DNA of 64,000 bases, taken from Solirubrobacteraceae bacterium. GTDB lineage: Bacteria; Actinomycetota; Thermoleophilia; Solirubrobacterales; Solirubrobacteraceae. Positions within the stretch are counted from its first letter, which is position 1. Each line of letters begins with the position of its first letter. Both the position numbers and the translations under genes were made by a program. The notes beneath the pieces are model-generated. The model was not told where the DNA came from. It did no database searches and saw only the letters and a program-made list of their open reading frames with translations. The stretch lies in NCBI GenBank assembly GCA_017882455.1, contig JADGPL010000003.1, positions 144,281 to 208,280 on the forward strand, read 5' to 3'. This document shows positions 44,051 through 53,261 of the stretch, one piece after another.

Positions 44051-45184
44051 TCAGGCGAGGATCTCCTCGAGCAGGCCCCTGACCGCGACGGCCGTGCGCG
44101 CCGGACCCATCTGCTGCTCGGCGAACGCCCGCCCCCGCGCGCCGAGCGCCTCGCGGCGACCCTCGTCGGCGAGCAGCGCCGCGACCCCCTCGGCGAGGCC
44201 GCGCACCGTCGGCTCCACCACGAGCGCCGCGTCGCGCTCCACCAGCTCCGACCATCTGCGCGGACCGTCGAGCGCGATCACGGGCGCGCCCGACGCGAGC
44301 GAACCGGCGAGCGTTCCCTTGCGCGAGGAGGGTCCGCCGGCCCCGATGAACAGCAGGGCCTCGCAGGCCGCGAGCGCATCCGAGAGCTCCTGCGACTCGA
44401 GCGTGCCCGTGAACGAGAGCGCGTGCTCGAGCCCGCGCGCCCGTGCGCCCGCCACCCAGGCCTCGGCCGCCGTCGAGGATGGGCCGGGCGCTCCGAGCAG
44501 CCGGAGCTCGACCTCGATCCCGCGGTCGAGCAACGCTCGCAGCGCGTCGAGCACGAGGGCGCTCGCGGCGCCCTCATAGGCGTATCCGAACAGCCCGATG
44601 ACGGGGCGAGCGCCCTCGACGCGTGCCCGATCCAGCGGCGCGGGCAGGTTCGAGAACACCGGAGCGAACGCGGCTGGACGATGGGGCAGCCATGGCCGCG
44701 ACCGAAGCCACTCGACGCGGAAGTCGGCCGTCGCGAGCACGGCCGAGGATGCGCGCATCACGTCGATCAGCAGCGCACGCTGGCTGAGCGCCCACAGCTT
44801 GCCGCGCGAGCCGCCGATGTTCCATGGGTAGACGAGCTCGTGCATGACGGTGATCACCGGCAGGTCCGAGCCGCGCAGAGCCTCGAGCGTGGGGCGCACG
44901 AACAAGGGCAGCCCGCGATAGGAGTAGGCAAAGACCGAGTAGTGCAGGAGGATCGCATCGAGGCCGGGGGCTTCGAGCGAGGCGGTGAGCTCGCGTGTCC
45001 AGCGCCGCACGTCCGCGCGAGCCGAGCCCAGCGAGGCTTCGCTGCGCGAGAGCCACGCGAGCGTGCACGAGACGTTCACCTCCCCCAGCGCCTCGGCGAG
45101 AAGCCCGGCGTGTGCGCGCACGCCGCAGGTGGGAATCACCGACATGCCGACCGCGACGGTCGCCAGCGAGCGTCCCTCAGCCAT
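44051..45184 (-). CDS. GT4-like glycosyltransferase
   Basis: A 377-residue GT-B-type protein. VAVGMSVIPTCGVRAHAGLL starts the acceptor domain, with VITVMHELVYPWNIGG in the centre. GLFGYAYEGAASALVLDAL stands where the usual GR..KG motif occurs, and LLFIGAGGPSSRKGTLAGSLASG replaces the EPFG..E motif. It is therefore a divergent member. The ATG at 45184 overlaps the preceding stop by 8 nt. Sugar donor and acceptor are unknown. Confidence 0.78.
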   Translation of the reverse strand: MAEGRSLATVAVGMSVIPTCGVRAHAGLLAEALGEVNVSCTLAWLSRSEASLGSARADVRRWTRELTASLEAPGLDAILLHYSVFAYSYRGLPLFVRPTLEALRGSDLPVITVMHELVYPWNIGGSRGKLWALSQRALLIDVMRASSAVLATADFRVEWLRSRPWLPHRPAAFAPVFSNLPAPLDRARVEGARPVIGLFGYAYEGAASALVLDALRALLDRGIEVELRLLGAPGPSSTAAEAWVAGARARGLEHALSFTGTLESQELSDALAACEALLFIGAGGPSSRKGTLAGSLASGAPVIALDGPRRWSELVERDAALVVEPTVRGLAEGVAALLADEGRREALGARGRAFAEQQMGPARTAVAVRGLLEEILA

Positions 45185-46346
45185 TGAGGATCTCGCCGCG
45201 GTAGGCAGCGCCGATGGCCTCCGTGAGCGCATCCACGTCCCCGGTGGGCACGATCGCGCCGGGGCGGCTCGCGGAGATCAGCTCCTTCATGCCGGTGTCC
45301 TCGCTGACGATGACCGGCACGCCGCAGGCGAGCGCCTCGGCGGGAGCGTAGGCGAACCCATCCTCGTAGGCGGCATGCACGCACAGCCGTGCCCTGCGCA
45401 GGTGAGGCAGTGGATCGCCCGGGCTGACGGTGATCCGCGGATCCCGCGCGCAGGCCGCCTCGACGTGGCGCCGCATCCCCCGCGTGGCCCAGCCGCCGAC
45501 GAGCACGAGGCGCATGTCCGTGTGGGCGAGCCGGCCAAAGGCCTCGATCAGCAGCGGAACGCCCTTGTGGACGGTGAGGCTGCCCACGTAGACGATCTCG
45601 AATGCGTCCGACGGCATCGTGGGCTCGCGCTGCGCCTCGTAACGAGGGTCGGGCGTCAGGGGGAGGTGCACGAGCGAGTCCTCCGCGAAGCCCTCCTCGC
45701 GGAAGGACTCCCACGTGTAGCGAGACGCCACGTAGATCCTGTCGGCCTGGGCGTACTCGAGCAGATTCCGCTTCACCATCCGTGTCGCCCACGAGCGCTC
45801 GAAGGGGTAGCGGCGATATGCCCGAGCATGTTGCCGCACCACGTTGCGCATGTGCGAGTTGGCGGCCACGAGTGAGATCGAGTCGAAGCGCTCGCGCCGT
45901 GCGCGCCTGAACTGGGCCGAGGCCTGGCCGTTGAAGGCGATCAGATGCTCCGCGGGCTCGAGCGCCCGCGCGGCGCGCGTGTCGAAGTCGACGCTCGTTG
46001 CCCACGTGCGCCAGGCGGGAGAGGCGGCCACGAGCCGGGCGATCCGCGTGCCGAGCACGCCCGCGCCCACCTCCCGCAGCGAGGATCTCGATTGCGCGCG
46101 AGCCGAGCCGCAGAGACAGATCCCCGGCTGACCGGCCCGATCGAGCGCGTCGAGGATCTCACGCATGTGGCGCCCGAGGCCGCCGCTTCCGTATGGAGCC
46201 GAGCACGACACGACGCTCCGCCCGGAAGGCAGCGCAGCCTCCTGCCGGCGCTCGGCATCCGCACGCCAGGCGGCGCCGAGCGGACCGTCGGGTGCCTGCC
46301 CGACCGTCGCCTGCCCGACGGGCGGAGGCTCACTCGATCTCGGCAT
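45177..46346 (-). CDS. GT4 family glycosyltransferase
   Basis: A 389-residue GT-B enzyme. VVSCSAPYGSGGLGRHMREIL begins the fold, IVYVGSLTVHKGVPLLIEAF is the donor-site entry, and YEDGFAYAPAEALACGVPVIV the second donor motif. Its ATG lies inside the end of the last tandem sulfotransferase with a 17-nt overlap (46330-46346), in the same arrangement as the junctions between sulfotransferases. The N-terminal ~40 residues are low complexity and may reflect that forced start. Confidence 0.88.
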   Translation of the reverse strand: MPRSSEPPPVGQATVGQAPDGPLGAAWRADAERRQEAALPSGRSVVSCSAPYGSGGLGRHMREILDALDRAGQPGICLCGSARAQSRSSLREVGAGVLGTRIARLVAASPAWRTWATSVDFDTRAARALEPAEHLIAFNGQASAQFRRARRERFDSISLVAANSHMRNVVRQHARAYRRYPFERSWATRMVKRNLLEYAQADRIYVASRYTWESFREEGFAEDSLVHLPLTPDPRYEAQREPTMPSDAFEIVYVGSLTVHKGVPLLIEAFGRLAHTDMRLVLVGGWATRGMRRHVEAACARDPRITVSPGDPLPHLRRARLCVHAAYEDGFAYAPAEALACGVPVIVSEDTGMKELISASRPGAIVPTGDVDALTEAIGAAYRGEILNG

Positions 46347-47403
46347 ATCCCCACAGGCTCACGAGATCGCGATCGAGGTACTCGCTCAGCGCGATGACCT
46401 CTCCCTTGAAGCGCCGGCGCAGCTCGAGCATCAGCTCCTCCTCCGGCGCGGGCGGGCTGCGGTAGAGCACGCTGCGCCTGATCCTCTCCAGCGCGCCCGT
46501 GCGCAGTCGTGGCGGCGCCAGGACGCTCGCGGCAGCCCTGGCCGTGCTCCACAGTGGCCCCTGCCCCGCTTGCAGGCGGCGTATCCAGCGGTCCAGGCGC
46601 ACGGAGCGCACGTGCACGCTGGGATTGGCCTCGAGCGTCTCGACCGGGCCCGTGTCGTCCACGTCGAGGAAGCGCAGCACCCTACGGATCGTGGCCTCGT
46701 TATCGCGGCGGAAGTCGTCATAGATCAGCACGAGCACCTGCTCGGCGGGGAACGCCCGGCGGTAGCGGCGCAGCTGCTCGACGTAGCGCACGCGGTCGGA
46801 GTAGCGCACCAGCGGCGCGCCGGCCGCGCTCCCGCCGTCGCCTGGAACCCGGCCAAGGCTCTCCTCGGCGAGCGCCTTGCGCAGATCCTGCTCGCGCTCC
46901 ACGTGATTCTGGACGAGCTCGAGGTGCAGCGAGCGCAGGAAGCTCGCGGGCTCGCGCAGGATCGCGATGATCCGTGCGCCGGGCTGGGCCTGGGCAATCA
47001 GCCCGGCCGCATCCGCGGAGCGCAGATAGGAGGGCGAGGCCTCGCCGAGGAGCTGCTCGGGGCGGGCGGCGTCGAAGAGCGCGAGGTACTCCTCGGGGGT
47101 CTGCGGGAGCGGCGCCCGTGGCGTGGCGGCGACACCGTCCTGGAAGCGCGTGCGCAGGTCGGTTGCGAAGAAGCGCGGCTCCTTGAGCTCGGGCATGAAG
47201 ATCTGCGGGTGGCGCCTCAGCATCTCGTGCAGCGCCGTCGTGCCGCTCTTGGGGTGCCCGACGATGAAGAAGTCCGGGATTCGCCGGCCCTGGGCGGCCT
47301 CCAGCAGGCGCTGGGAGAGGCTCTCGGGCCCCTGCTCGGCCTTCTCTGCGGCGCCCTCCGCGCTGGGATTCGGGGACGCAGGGGGCTCAGTCGAGGCTGT
47401 CAT
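46330..47403 (-). CDS. PAPS-dependent sulfotransferase, tandem copy E (fifth, most distal)
   Basis: A 357-residue sulfotransferase. IPDFFIVGHPKSGTTALHEM is the phosphosulfate loop (KSGTTA, with Ser), RIIAILREPASFLRSLHLE the 3'-phosphate site, and QVLVLIYDDFRRDNEATIRR a conserved middle strand. The C terminus LWGYAEIE differs from the LWGYD of its relatives. A 30-residue N-terminal low-complexity leader precedes the core, longer than in copies A and B. The ATG is inside copy D by 17 nt. Confidence 0.93.
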   Translation of the reverse strand: MTASTEPPASPNPSAEGAAEKAEQGPESLSQRLLEAAQGRRIPDFFIVGHPKSGTTALHEMLRRHPQIFMPELKEPRFFATDLRTRFQDGVAATPRAPLPQTPEEYLALFDAARPEQLLGEASPSYLRSADAAGLIAQAQPGARIIAILREPASFLRSLHLELVQNHVEREQDLRKALAEESLGRVPGDGGSAAGAPLVRYSDRVRYVEQLRRYRRAFPAEQVLVLIYDDFRRDNEATIRRVLRFLDVDDTGPVETLEANPSVHVRSVRLDRWIRRLQAGQGPLWSTARAAASVLAPPRLRTGALERIRRSVLYRSPPAPEEELMLELRRRFKGEVIALSEYLDRDLVSLWGYAEIE

Positions 47404-48445
47404 ATCCCCACAGCCCCACCAGGTCGCGGCCGAGATACTCGCTGAGCGCCACCACCTCCCCCCTGAAGCGCTGGCGCAGCTCGAGCTCGAGCTGCGCGTC
47501 GGGCGGCTGTGGGGCTCCGAAGACGACGCGGCTGCGCACCGCGCGCTGTGCGCGGCGGCGCAGCGTGCGGGGTGTGAGGGCCTTGATGGTCCCCCTGAAC
47601 GCGCGGTTGACGGGGCCTCGACCGACCGCGAGGGCGCGCACGGACTCGTCGAGGCGGACCGATCGCAGGCGGACCGTGGGGTTGGCCTCGGTCACCGCGA
47701 CCGGGACCGTGTCGTCGACGTCGAGGAAGCGCAGGACGCTGCGCACCGTGCCCTCGTTGTCGCTGCGGAAGTCGTCGTAGATGAGAACCAGCACCCGCTC
47801 CGCTCCGAAGTGCTCGTGAAAGCGGCGGAGCTGCTCGACATAGCGGACGCGGTCGGTGTAGAGGAGCACCTTCGGCCAGTTGGCGACGACAGCGGGAAGG
47901 CTTCGCCCCTCGCGCCGGGCGCCCTCGAGAGCGATCGCCTTGCGCAGGCTCCGCTCCCGCTCCACGCGGATCTGCAGCAGCTGCAGGTGCATCGAGCGAA
48001 TGAAGCTCGCGGGCTCGCGCAGGATCACGATGATGCGCGCATCCGGCTGTGCGCTGGCGATCAGCCCGGCGGCCGTGTCCGACCATATGTATGCGGTCGA
48101 GGCCTCCCCCACGTGCTGCTCGGGGGTGGCGCGATCGAACAGCGCGAGGTAGTCCTCGAACGTCTTCGGGGGCTGGCCGCCGGGGCGCTCGTTGAAGGGC
48201 GAGGGAAGGTCGCTGGCGAAGAAGCGCGGCTCCTTGAGCTCCGACATGAAGACCTGTGGATGCGCGCGCAGCATCTCGTACAGGGCGGTGGTGCCGCTCT
48301 TGGGCTGCCCGACGATGAAGAAGTCCGGCACCCTCCCGTGCGGGGCCGCTATCTGCGCCTGAACCGCAGCCACGCCACGCCCGCTCACGCCCTCAGACCG
48401 GCCCGCCGGGCCATCCTCGCGCGAGGACTCAGGCGACGCGGTCAT
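47387..48445 (-). CDS. PAPS-dependent sulfotransferase, tandem copy D
   Basis: A 352-residue paralogue. VPDFFIVGQPKSGTTALYEM is the phosphosulfate loop, RIIVILREPASFIRSMHLQ the 3'-phosphate site, and the C terminus is LWGYDSLD. Unlike the others it has Gln for His in VGQPK, and Ile/Met replacing Leu residues in the 3' motif, so it is diverging. The start ATG shares 17 nt with copy C's end, and its own end carries the next gene's ATG. Confidence 0.93.
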   Translation of the reverse strand: MTASPESSREDGPAGRSEGVSGRGVAAVQAQIAAPHGRVPDFFIVGQPKSGTTALYEMLRAHPQVFMSELKEPRFFASDLPSPFNERPGGQPPKTFEDYLALFDRATPEQHVGEASTAYIWSDTAAGLIASAQPDARIIVILREPASFIRSMHLQLLQIRVERERSLRKAIALEGARREGRSLPAVVANWPKVLLYTDRVRYVEQLRRFHEHFGAERVLVLIYDDFRSDNEGTVRSVLRFLDVDDTVPVAVTEANPTVRLRSVRLDESVRALAVGRGPVNRAFRGTIKALTPRTLRRRAQRAVRSRVVFGAPQPPDAQLELELRQRFRGEVVALSEYLGRDLVGLWGYDSLD

Positions 48446-49460
48446 AGCCCCAAAGTGTAATGAGGTCCCTGTCCAGGTATTCGCTGAGCGCGAGCACCTC
48501 TCCCCTGAATCGGTGGCGCAGCTCGAGCATCAGATCGGCGTCCGGCGCCTGCGGCTCGGCGACCACCAAGCGCCGCTGAACCGCTCCCAGCGCGGGGCGG
48601 CGGACACGCTGCGGCACGAGCGCCTTGAGCGCCCGCTTGGCGGCCTGCGAGACCGGACCCGCGCCGACCGAGACGGCGTGCACGATCTCGTCGAGGCGCT
48701 GGGAGCGCATCGCAACGGTGGGGTTGGCCTCCACCGTCTCGACCGGACCGCTGTCGTCGACGTCGAGGAACCGCAGCACCTTGCGCACGGTGCCCTCGTT
48801 GTCGCTGCGGAAGTCGTCGTAGATCAGCACCAGCACCTGCTCGGGTGGGAAGCGGGCGTGGTAGCGGCGCAGCTGCTCGACGTAGCGAACGTGCTCGGAG
48901 TACAGCAGCACCTGGGGCCACAGCGACCGCGGCGGGATGTTCCGCCCCGCCCGCCTGGACTCCTCGAGCTCGAGTGCCCTGCGCAGATCCTTCTCGGTCT
49001 CGTAATGGGACTGCACGCACTGCAGGTGCAGCGAGCGCAGGAAGCTCGCGGGCTCACGCAGGATCGCGACGATCCGTGCGTTCGGCTGCGCCTGCGCGAT
49101 CCGCTCGGCGGCCGTATGCGACCACAGATACGAGGCCGATGCCTCGCCCGCGATCTGGCCGGGCTCGGCCGCGGCGAACAGCGCCAGGTACTGCTCGAGC
49201 GTCGCAGGCGCCTGGTAGCGGTGGGCCTGGCGGGGCAGCTCGCTCGCGAAGTAGACGGGCTCCTTGAGATCGGGCATGAAGATCTGCGGGTGGCGCCTGA
49301 GCATCTCGTAGAGCGCCGTCGTGCCGCTCTTGGAGTGCCCGACGAGGAAGAAGTCGGGGAGCCTGCCCGCAGTCACTGCGCCGGTGCTCGCGGACTCGCC
49401 CCGCTCATCGACGCGGCGCGCGTCTCGCGGCGCGCGAGAGGACTCAGCCGATGTCGTCAT
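48429..49460 (-). CDS. PAPS-dependent sulfotransferase, tandem copy C
   Basis: A 343-residue paralogue. LPDFFLVGHSKSGTTALYEM is the phosphosulfate loop, RIVAILREPASFLRSLHLQ the 3'-phosphate site, and the C terminus is LWGYDRVA. The ATG at 49460 is chosen because it lies in the 17-nt overlap with copy B that recurs at the other junctions; a start at 49517 would add 19 residues antiparallel to no known motif. Confidence 0.92.
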   Translation of the reverse strand: MTTSAESSRAPRDARRVDERGESASTGAVTAGRLPDFFLVGHSKSGTTALYEMLRRHPQIFMPDLKEPVYFASELPRQAHRYQAPATLEQYLALFAAAEPGQIAGEASASYLWSHTAAERIAQAQPNARIVAILREPASFLRSLHLQCVQSHYETEKDLRRALELEESRRAGRNIPPRSLWPQVLLYSEHVRYVEQLRRYHARFPPEQVLVLIYDDFRSDNEGTVRKVLRFLDVDDSGPVETVEANPTVAMRSQRLDEIVHAVSVGAGPVSQAAKRALKALVPQRVRRPALGAVQRRLVVAEPQAPDADLMLELRHRFRGEVLALSEYLDRDLITLWGYDRVA

Positions 49461-50442
49461 AGCCCCACTGGGCCACGAGGTCGCGATCGAGGTACTCGCT
49501 GAGCGCCACGACCTCACCCTTGTAGCGGCGACGGATCTCGAGCATCACGCTCTCCTCGGGCGCGGTCACGCCGCCGTAGACGACGTGGTTGAGAGTCATC
49601 TTCAGCGCCTCGCTGCGCAGCTGCCTGGGGGTGATCGCCTTGACCGACGCCTTCACGGCCCGTGAGACGGGCCCGCGCCCGACCGACACCGCATTGACGA
49701 GGTCATCGAGCTGCTGCGAGCGCAGCCGTACCGTCGGATTCGCCTCCCGTGCGTGCACCGGAAAGGAGTCGTCCACCTCCAGGAAGCGCAGCACGCGACG
49801 CACGGTCGCCTCGTTTTCACGGCGGAAGTCGTCGTAGATGAGCACCATCACCTGCTCGGGCGGGAAGAGGGCACGGTAGCGCTCGAGCTGCTCCACATAG
49901 CGAACACGCTCGGAGTACATGAGCGCCTGCGGCCGCGTGGAGCGGCGCGGTATGTGCTTGCCCTGGCGCCGCTGCTCCTCCAGCGCCAGCGCCTGGCGCA
50001 GGTCCTTCTTGGACTCGATGTGGTTCTGCAGGAGCTGGAGGTGAAGCGAGCGCAGGAAGCTCGCGGGCTCACGCAGGATCGCGATGATCCGCGCCTGGGG
50101 TTCGAGGCGCGCGATGTGGCCCGCGGCCTCGCGCGACCACAGGTAGGACGAGGAGGCCTCCCCCACGCGTTGCTGCGGGCCCGCTCCGACGAACAGCGCG
50201 AGGTAGTCCTCGAGGGTGTCCGGCAGCGGGCCGGCGGCGCGCCTTTGGAAGCGGGCACGTAGGTCGGTGGCGAAGAACAGCGGCTCCTTGAGCTCCGGCA
50301 TGAAGATCTGGGGATGGCGAATCAGCATCTCGTAGAGCGCGGTGGTGCCGCACTTGGCGTGCCCGACGATGAAGAAGTCGGGCACGCGTGCGCGGCGCTC
50401 GCCTGCTCCGAGCGCGGCGTTGGGCTCAGCCGAGAGCGTCAT
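49444..50442 (-). CDS. PAPS-dependent sulfotransferase, tandem copy B
   Basis: A 332-residue paralogue. VPDFFIVGHAKCGTTALYEM is the phosphosulfate loop with Cys in place of the Ser seen in copies C-E, and RIIAILREPASFLRSLHLQ is the 3'-phosphate site. The C terminus is QWGYDDIG. Its Cys-type loop links it to copy A and separates both from C-E. Its start and end both lie in 17-nt overlaps with neighbours. Confidence 0.92.
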   Translation of the reverse strand: MTLSAEPNAALGAGERRARVPDFFIVGHAKCGTTALYEMLIRHPQIFMPELKEPLFFATDLRARFQRRAAGPLPDTLEDYLALFVGAGPQQRVGEASSSYLWSREAAGHIARLEPQARIIAILREPASFLRSLHLQLLQNHIESKKDLRQALALEEQRRQGKHIPRRSTRPQALMYSERVRYVEQLERYRALFPPEQVMVLIYDDFRRENEATVRRVLRFLEVDDSFPVHAREANPTVRLRSQQLDDLVNAVSVGRGPVSRAVKASVKAITPRQLRSEALKMTLNHVVYGGVTAPEESVMLEIRRRYKGEVVALSEYLDRDLVAQWGYDDIG

Positions 50443-51412
50443 AGCCCCACAGCTTCACGAGATCGCGATCGAGATAGTCGCTGAGCGCCACCACCTGGTC
50501 CTTGAAGCGCACCCGCAGCTCCCGCATCAGCGCCTCCTCGGGGGCACGCGGGTCGCCGAACACGAGGTGGCGCTGCAGCGCGTACAGAGCGTTGCGCCGC
50601 GGCCCCGACGGGGTCACCGCCTTGATCGTCTCCTTGAGAGCGTGCGAGATCGGGCCCCGCCCCACACCCACCGCATGGACCAGCTCGTTGAGCAGCTGCG
50701 AGCGCGGCCGCACCGTGGGATTGGCCTCCACGGCCTCCACCGGCGCGGTGTCGTCGACGTCGAGGAAACGCAGCACGCGCCGGACCGTCGCCTCGTTCTC
50801 GTTCCTGAAGTCGTCATAGATCAGCACCAGCACCTGCTCGGGCGAGAACGCCGCATGAAAGCGTCGAAGCTGCTCCACATAGCGAACGTGCTCGGAGTAC
50901 AGGAGCATCTGCGGCCAGTAGCCGTAGCGCGGGACCTCGCGCCCCTCCCGGCGCTCGGACTCGAGCGATATCGCCCTGCCGAAGTCAGCCTCGGTCTCGT
51001 AGTAGACCTGGACGAACTGCAGGTGCAGCGAGTGCAGGAAGCTCGCGGGCTCGCGCAGGATCGCGATGATCCGCGCGTCGGGCCTGACCTCTGCGATCGC
51101 CTGCGCGGCTGTGTGCGACCACAGGTAGTGTGGCGAGGCCTCGCCGACTCGCTGTCCGCTCTGGGCGTCGCTGAACAGCTCCAGGTACTCCTCGAGCGTC
51201 TTCGCGATCCCCTGCGGCCGCGGCGGGGCGCGGACACGCAGCTCGCTGGCGAAGTACCACGGCTCCTTGACGTCGGGCATGAAGATCTGCGGGTGGCGCC
51301 TGAGCATCTCGTAGAGCGCCGTCGTACCGCACTTGGGGTGTCCGACGATGAAGAAGTCGGGCACGGCCACCGTCGCGCCCGAGCGCTCGGTGGCGCTGAT
51401 TGTGTTGTTCAC
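50426..51412 (-). CDS. PAPS-dependent sulfotransferase, tandem copy A (first in operon)
   Basis: A 328-residue sulfotransferase. VPDFFIVGHPKCGTTALYEM is the phosphosulfate loop (Cys type) and RIIAILREPASFLHSLHLQ the 3'-phosphate site; the C terminus is LWGYDALG. The start is a GTG at 51412 with a purine-rich GAGAGGA Shine-Dalgarno, 43 nt after the ABC transporter gene. It is the only copy of the array with its own ribosome site. The other four are reached by overlap, so ribosome re-initiation down the array is likely. Confidence 0.93.
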   Translation of the reverse strand: MNNTISATERSGATVAVPDFFIVGHPKCGTTALYEMLRRHPQIFMPDVKEPWYFASELRVRAPPRPQGIAKTLEEYLELFSDAQSGQRVGEASPHYLWSHTAAQAIAEVRPDARIIAILREPASFLHSLHLQFVQVYYETEADFGRAISLESERREGREVPRYGYWPQMLLYSEHVRYVEQLRRFHAAFSPEQVLVLIYDDFRNENEATVRRVLRFLDVDDTAPVEAVEANPTVRPRSQLLNELVHAVGVGRGPISHALKETIKAVTPSGPRRNALYALQRHLVFGDPRAPEEALMRELRVRFKDQVVALSDYLDRDLVKLWGYDALG

Positions 51413-51455
51413 CGTCCTCTCCCCCTCCCCCGGTGGGTCGATCGCGCCTCGCGCG

Positions 51456-53261
51456 TCAAAGCAGTTCGGCGCCCGTGGCTCCAGCGGCCAGCGCCGAGGC
51501 TGACCGATAGTAGGCGCTCTGCTCTTTCAACAGATCGATCGTGTCGAACGCCGCCAGGCGCCCATCCTGGATGACCATCACGCGCCGGCAGATGTCGAGG
51601 GTCGACATCCGGTGGGCGATGATGAACAGCGTCAGCTCCTCTCTGAGGCCGGTCAGAGACTCCTGGATCAACACCTCCGACTGCGGGTCCAGGGCGCTCG
51701 TGGGCTCGTCGAGGACGAGCACCTCGGGGCGGCCCGCGAGCGCACGCGCCAGGCAGATCCGCTGTTGCTGGCCACCTGAGACCGCGTCGGCCCGCGGACC
51801 GACGCGCGTCTTATAGCCCTTCGGCCAGCCGACGATGTCATCGTGGATGCGTGCGAGCCGGGCGGCTCGCTCCACGGCCTCGTCGTCGAGGTCGCGGAAG
51901 AAGCGGATGTTCTCCGCCACCGACGCATGCACGAGACGGGGCTCCTGGGGGACATAGGCGACCCGCTCGTGCCAGTCGGCCGAGACGAATTCCTCCGCCG
52001 GCACGCCGTTGACGAGGTAGCGGCCCTCGTCCGGCAGCCTCAGCCGCAGCAGGATCTGGATCAAGGTCGACTTGCCCGCGCCCGAGGGGCCGATGATCCC
52101 GACCGTGTCCCCTCCGGCCACCTCGAAGCTGATGTCCGAGAGCACCGGGCGTCCCGGCCGATACGCGAAGGACACGTTCTCGAACGCCAGCGTGGCGATG
52201 CCGGTCAGCGGCAGCTCGCCCTCCGGCGGGCGGCTGGCCTCGTAGCGCCGACGAGTTTCCTGGAGGCGCTCGATGAAGGGGATGCACTGGCGCAGGCTCT
52301 GCCAGGCGCCCTGCACCGCCTGCCCGGACGAGCCGGCCCTGTAGAGGATCAGGAGCACCGCGCCGAGCGAGACGACGTGTCCGGTGCCCTTCGAGACGAG
52401 GACGGCGAGCCCGATCACGAGCATCACCGAGATCGCGCTCTGGTAGGCGTTCGGAGCGAGGCGACCGATCAGCTGCATGCGATAGAAGGCGTTGCGGGAG
52501 ACGTCGATCTGCCGTCCGACCTGTGCGCGTTGGGCCTCGGCGACGCCGAAGACGCGCGTCTCCTCCGCGAGTCGGTTGGCCTGCGCGATCCCGCTCGCAT
52601 AGTTCATCTGGGCGTCGGAGAGAGCGCGCGCCCGCCGCACCCCGGCCCGGTTGAGCGGCCGCAGCACGCGAAAGAGCACGACGGCGGAGACGATCACGAT
52701 CACGGCCGCCTCGACGTTCAGCACGAACGAGGCCGCCAGCAGCACCAGGAAGGAGAAGGCCGAGCCGACCAGGCTGGTCGCCTGCAGCGCGGCTCCGGTC
52801 GCCTGGGCCACCTGGCCGGTCATGGTTTCCTGCATGTGACCCTCGCGCTCGCGCGACTGCATCCCCCACGAGGCCGCCGTGAAGGAGTCGAAGAGCTCGC
52901 TGCGCAGACGCGCCTGCACGCGGGAGGCGATCCGCGCGGGGAGAATCGCAAGTGGAGCGAGCAGGGCTGTGCGGAAGACCACCAGGAGCGCCGCGACGAT
53001 CACGAGCGTGCTGGTCGCGGCGTGGATGTGAAACAGGTTGGAGTGCTGAGCACCCGTCTTCGGGTGGTCGACCAGCGCGAGCGCGATGCTGACGAGGACC
53101 GCGAGGAAGGCGGCTTCGGCGATACCGGAGATGATCGAGCAGACCGCCAGCAGGGCCATCGAGAGGCGACGATCGCCGACCAGGAGGCTCACCAGCTCGC
53201 GCGTGGAGGCCTTTGCCGATTTGCCCCAGGGGTCCGGAGGGAGGCGACGCAGAGGTGGCAT
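51456..53261 (-). CDS. ABC exporter, fused permease and ATPase
   Basis: A 601-residue half-transporter that would work as a dimer. Residues ~30-310 hold six membrane helices. The ATPase domain has Walker A GPSGAGKST at 391-399, signature VSGGQQQR at 494-501, Walker B VLVLDEP at 514-520 and the switch His at 550. MsbA/PglK-type exporters flip lipid-linked sugars. No Wzx flippase is seen in the window, so this protein is the likely translocator of the repeat unit. Its ATG shares one base with the upstream stop. Confidence 0.92.
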   Translation of the reverse strand: MPPLRRLPPDPWGKSAKASTRELVSLLVGDRRLSMALLAVCSIISGIAEAAFLAVLVSIALALVDHPKTGAQHSNLFHIHAATSTLVIVAALLVVFRTALLAPLAILPARIASRVQARLRSELFDSFTAASWGMQSREREGHMQETMTGQVAQATGAALQATSLVGSAFSFLVLLAASFVLNVEAAVIVIVSAVVLFRVLRPLNRAGVRRARALSDAQMNYASGIAQANRLAEETRVFGVAEAQRAQVGRQIDVSRNAFYRMQLIGRLAPNAYQSAISVMLVIGLAVLVSKGTGHVVSLGAVLLILYRAGSSGQAVQGAWQSLRQCIPFIERLQETRRRYEASRPPEGELPLTGIATLAFENVSFAYRPGRPVLSDISFEVAGGDTVGIIGPSGAGKSTLIQILLRLRLPDEGRYLVNGVPAEEFVSADWHERVAYVPQEPRLVHASVAENIRFFRDLDDEAVERAARLARIHDDIVGWPKGYKTRVGPRADAVSGGQQQRICLARALAGRPEVLVLDEPTSALDPQSEVLIQESLTGLREELTLFIIAHRMSTLDICRRVMVIQDGRLAAFDTIDLLKEQSAYYRSASALAAGATGAELL

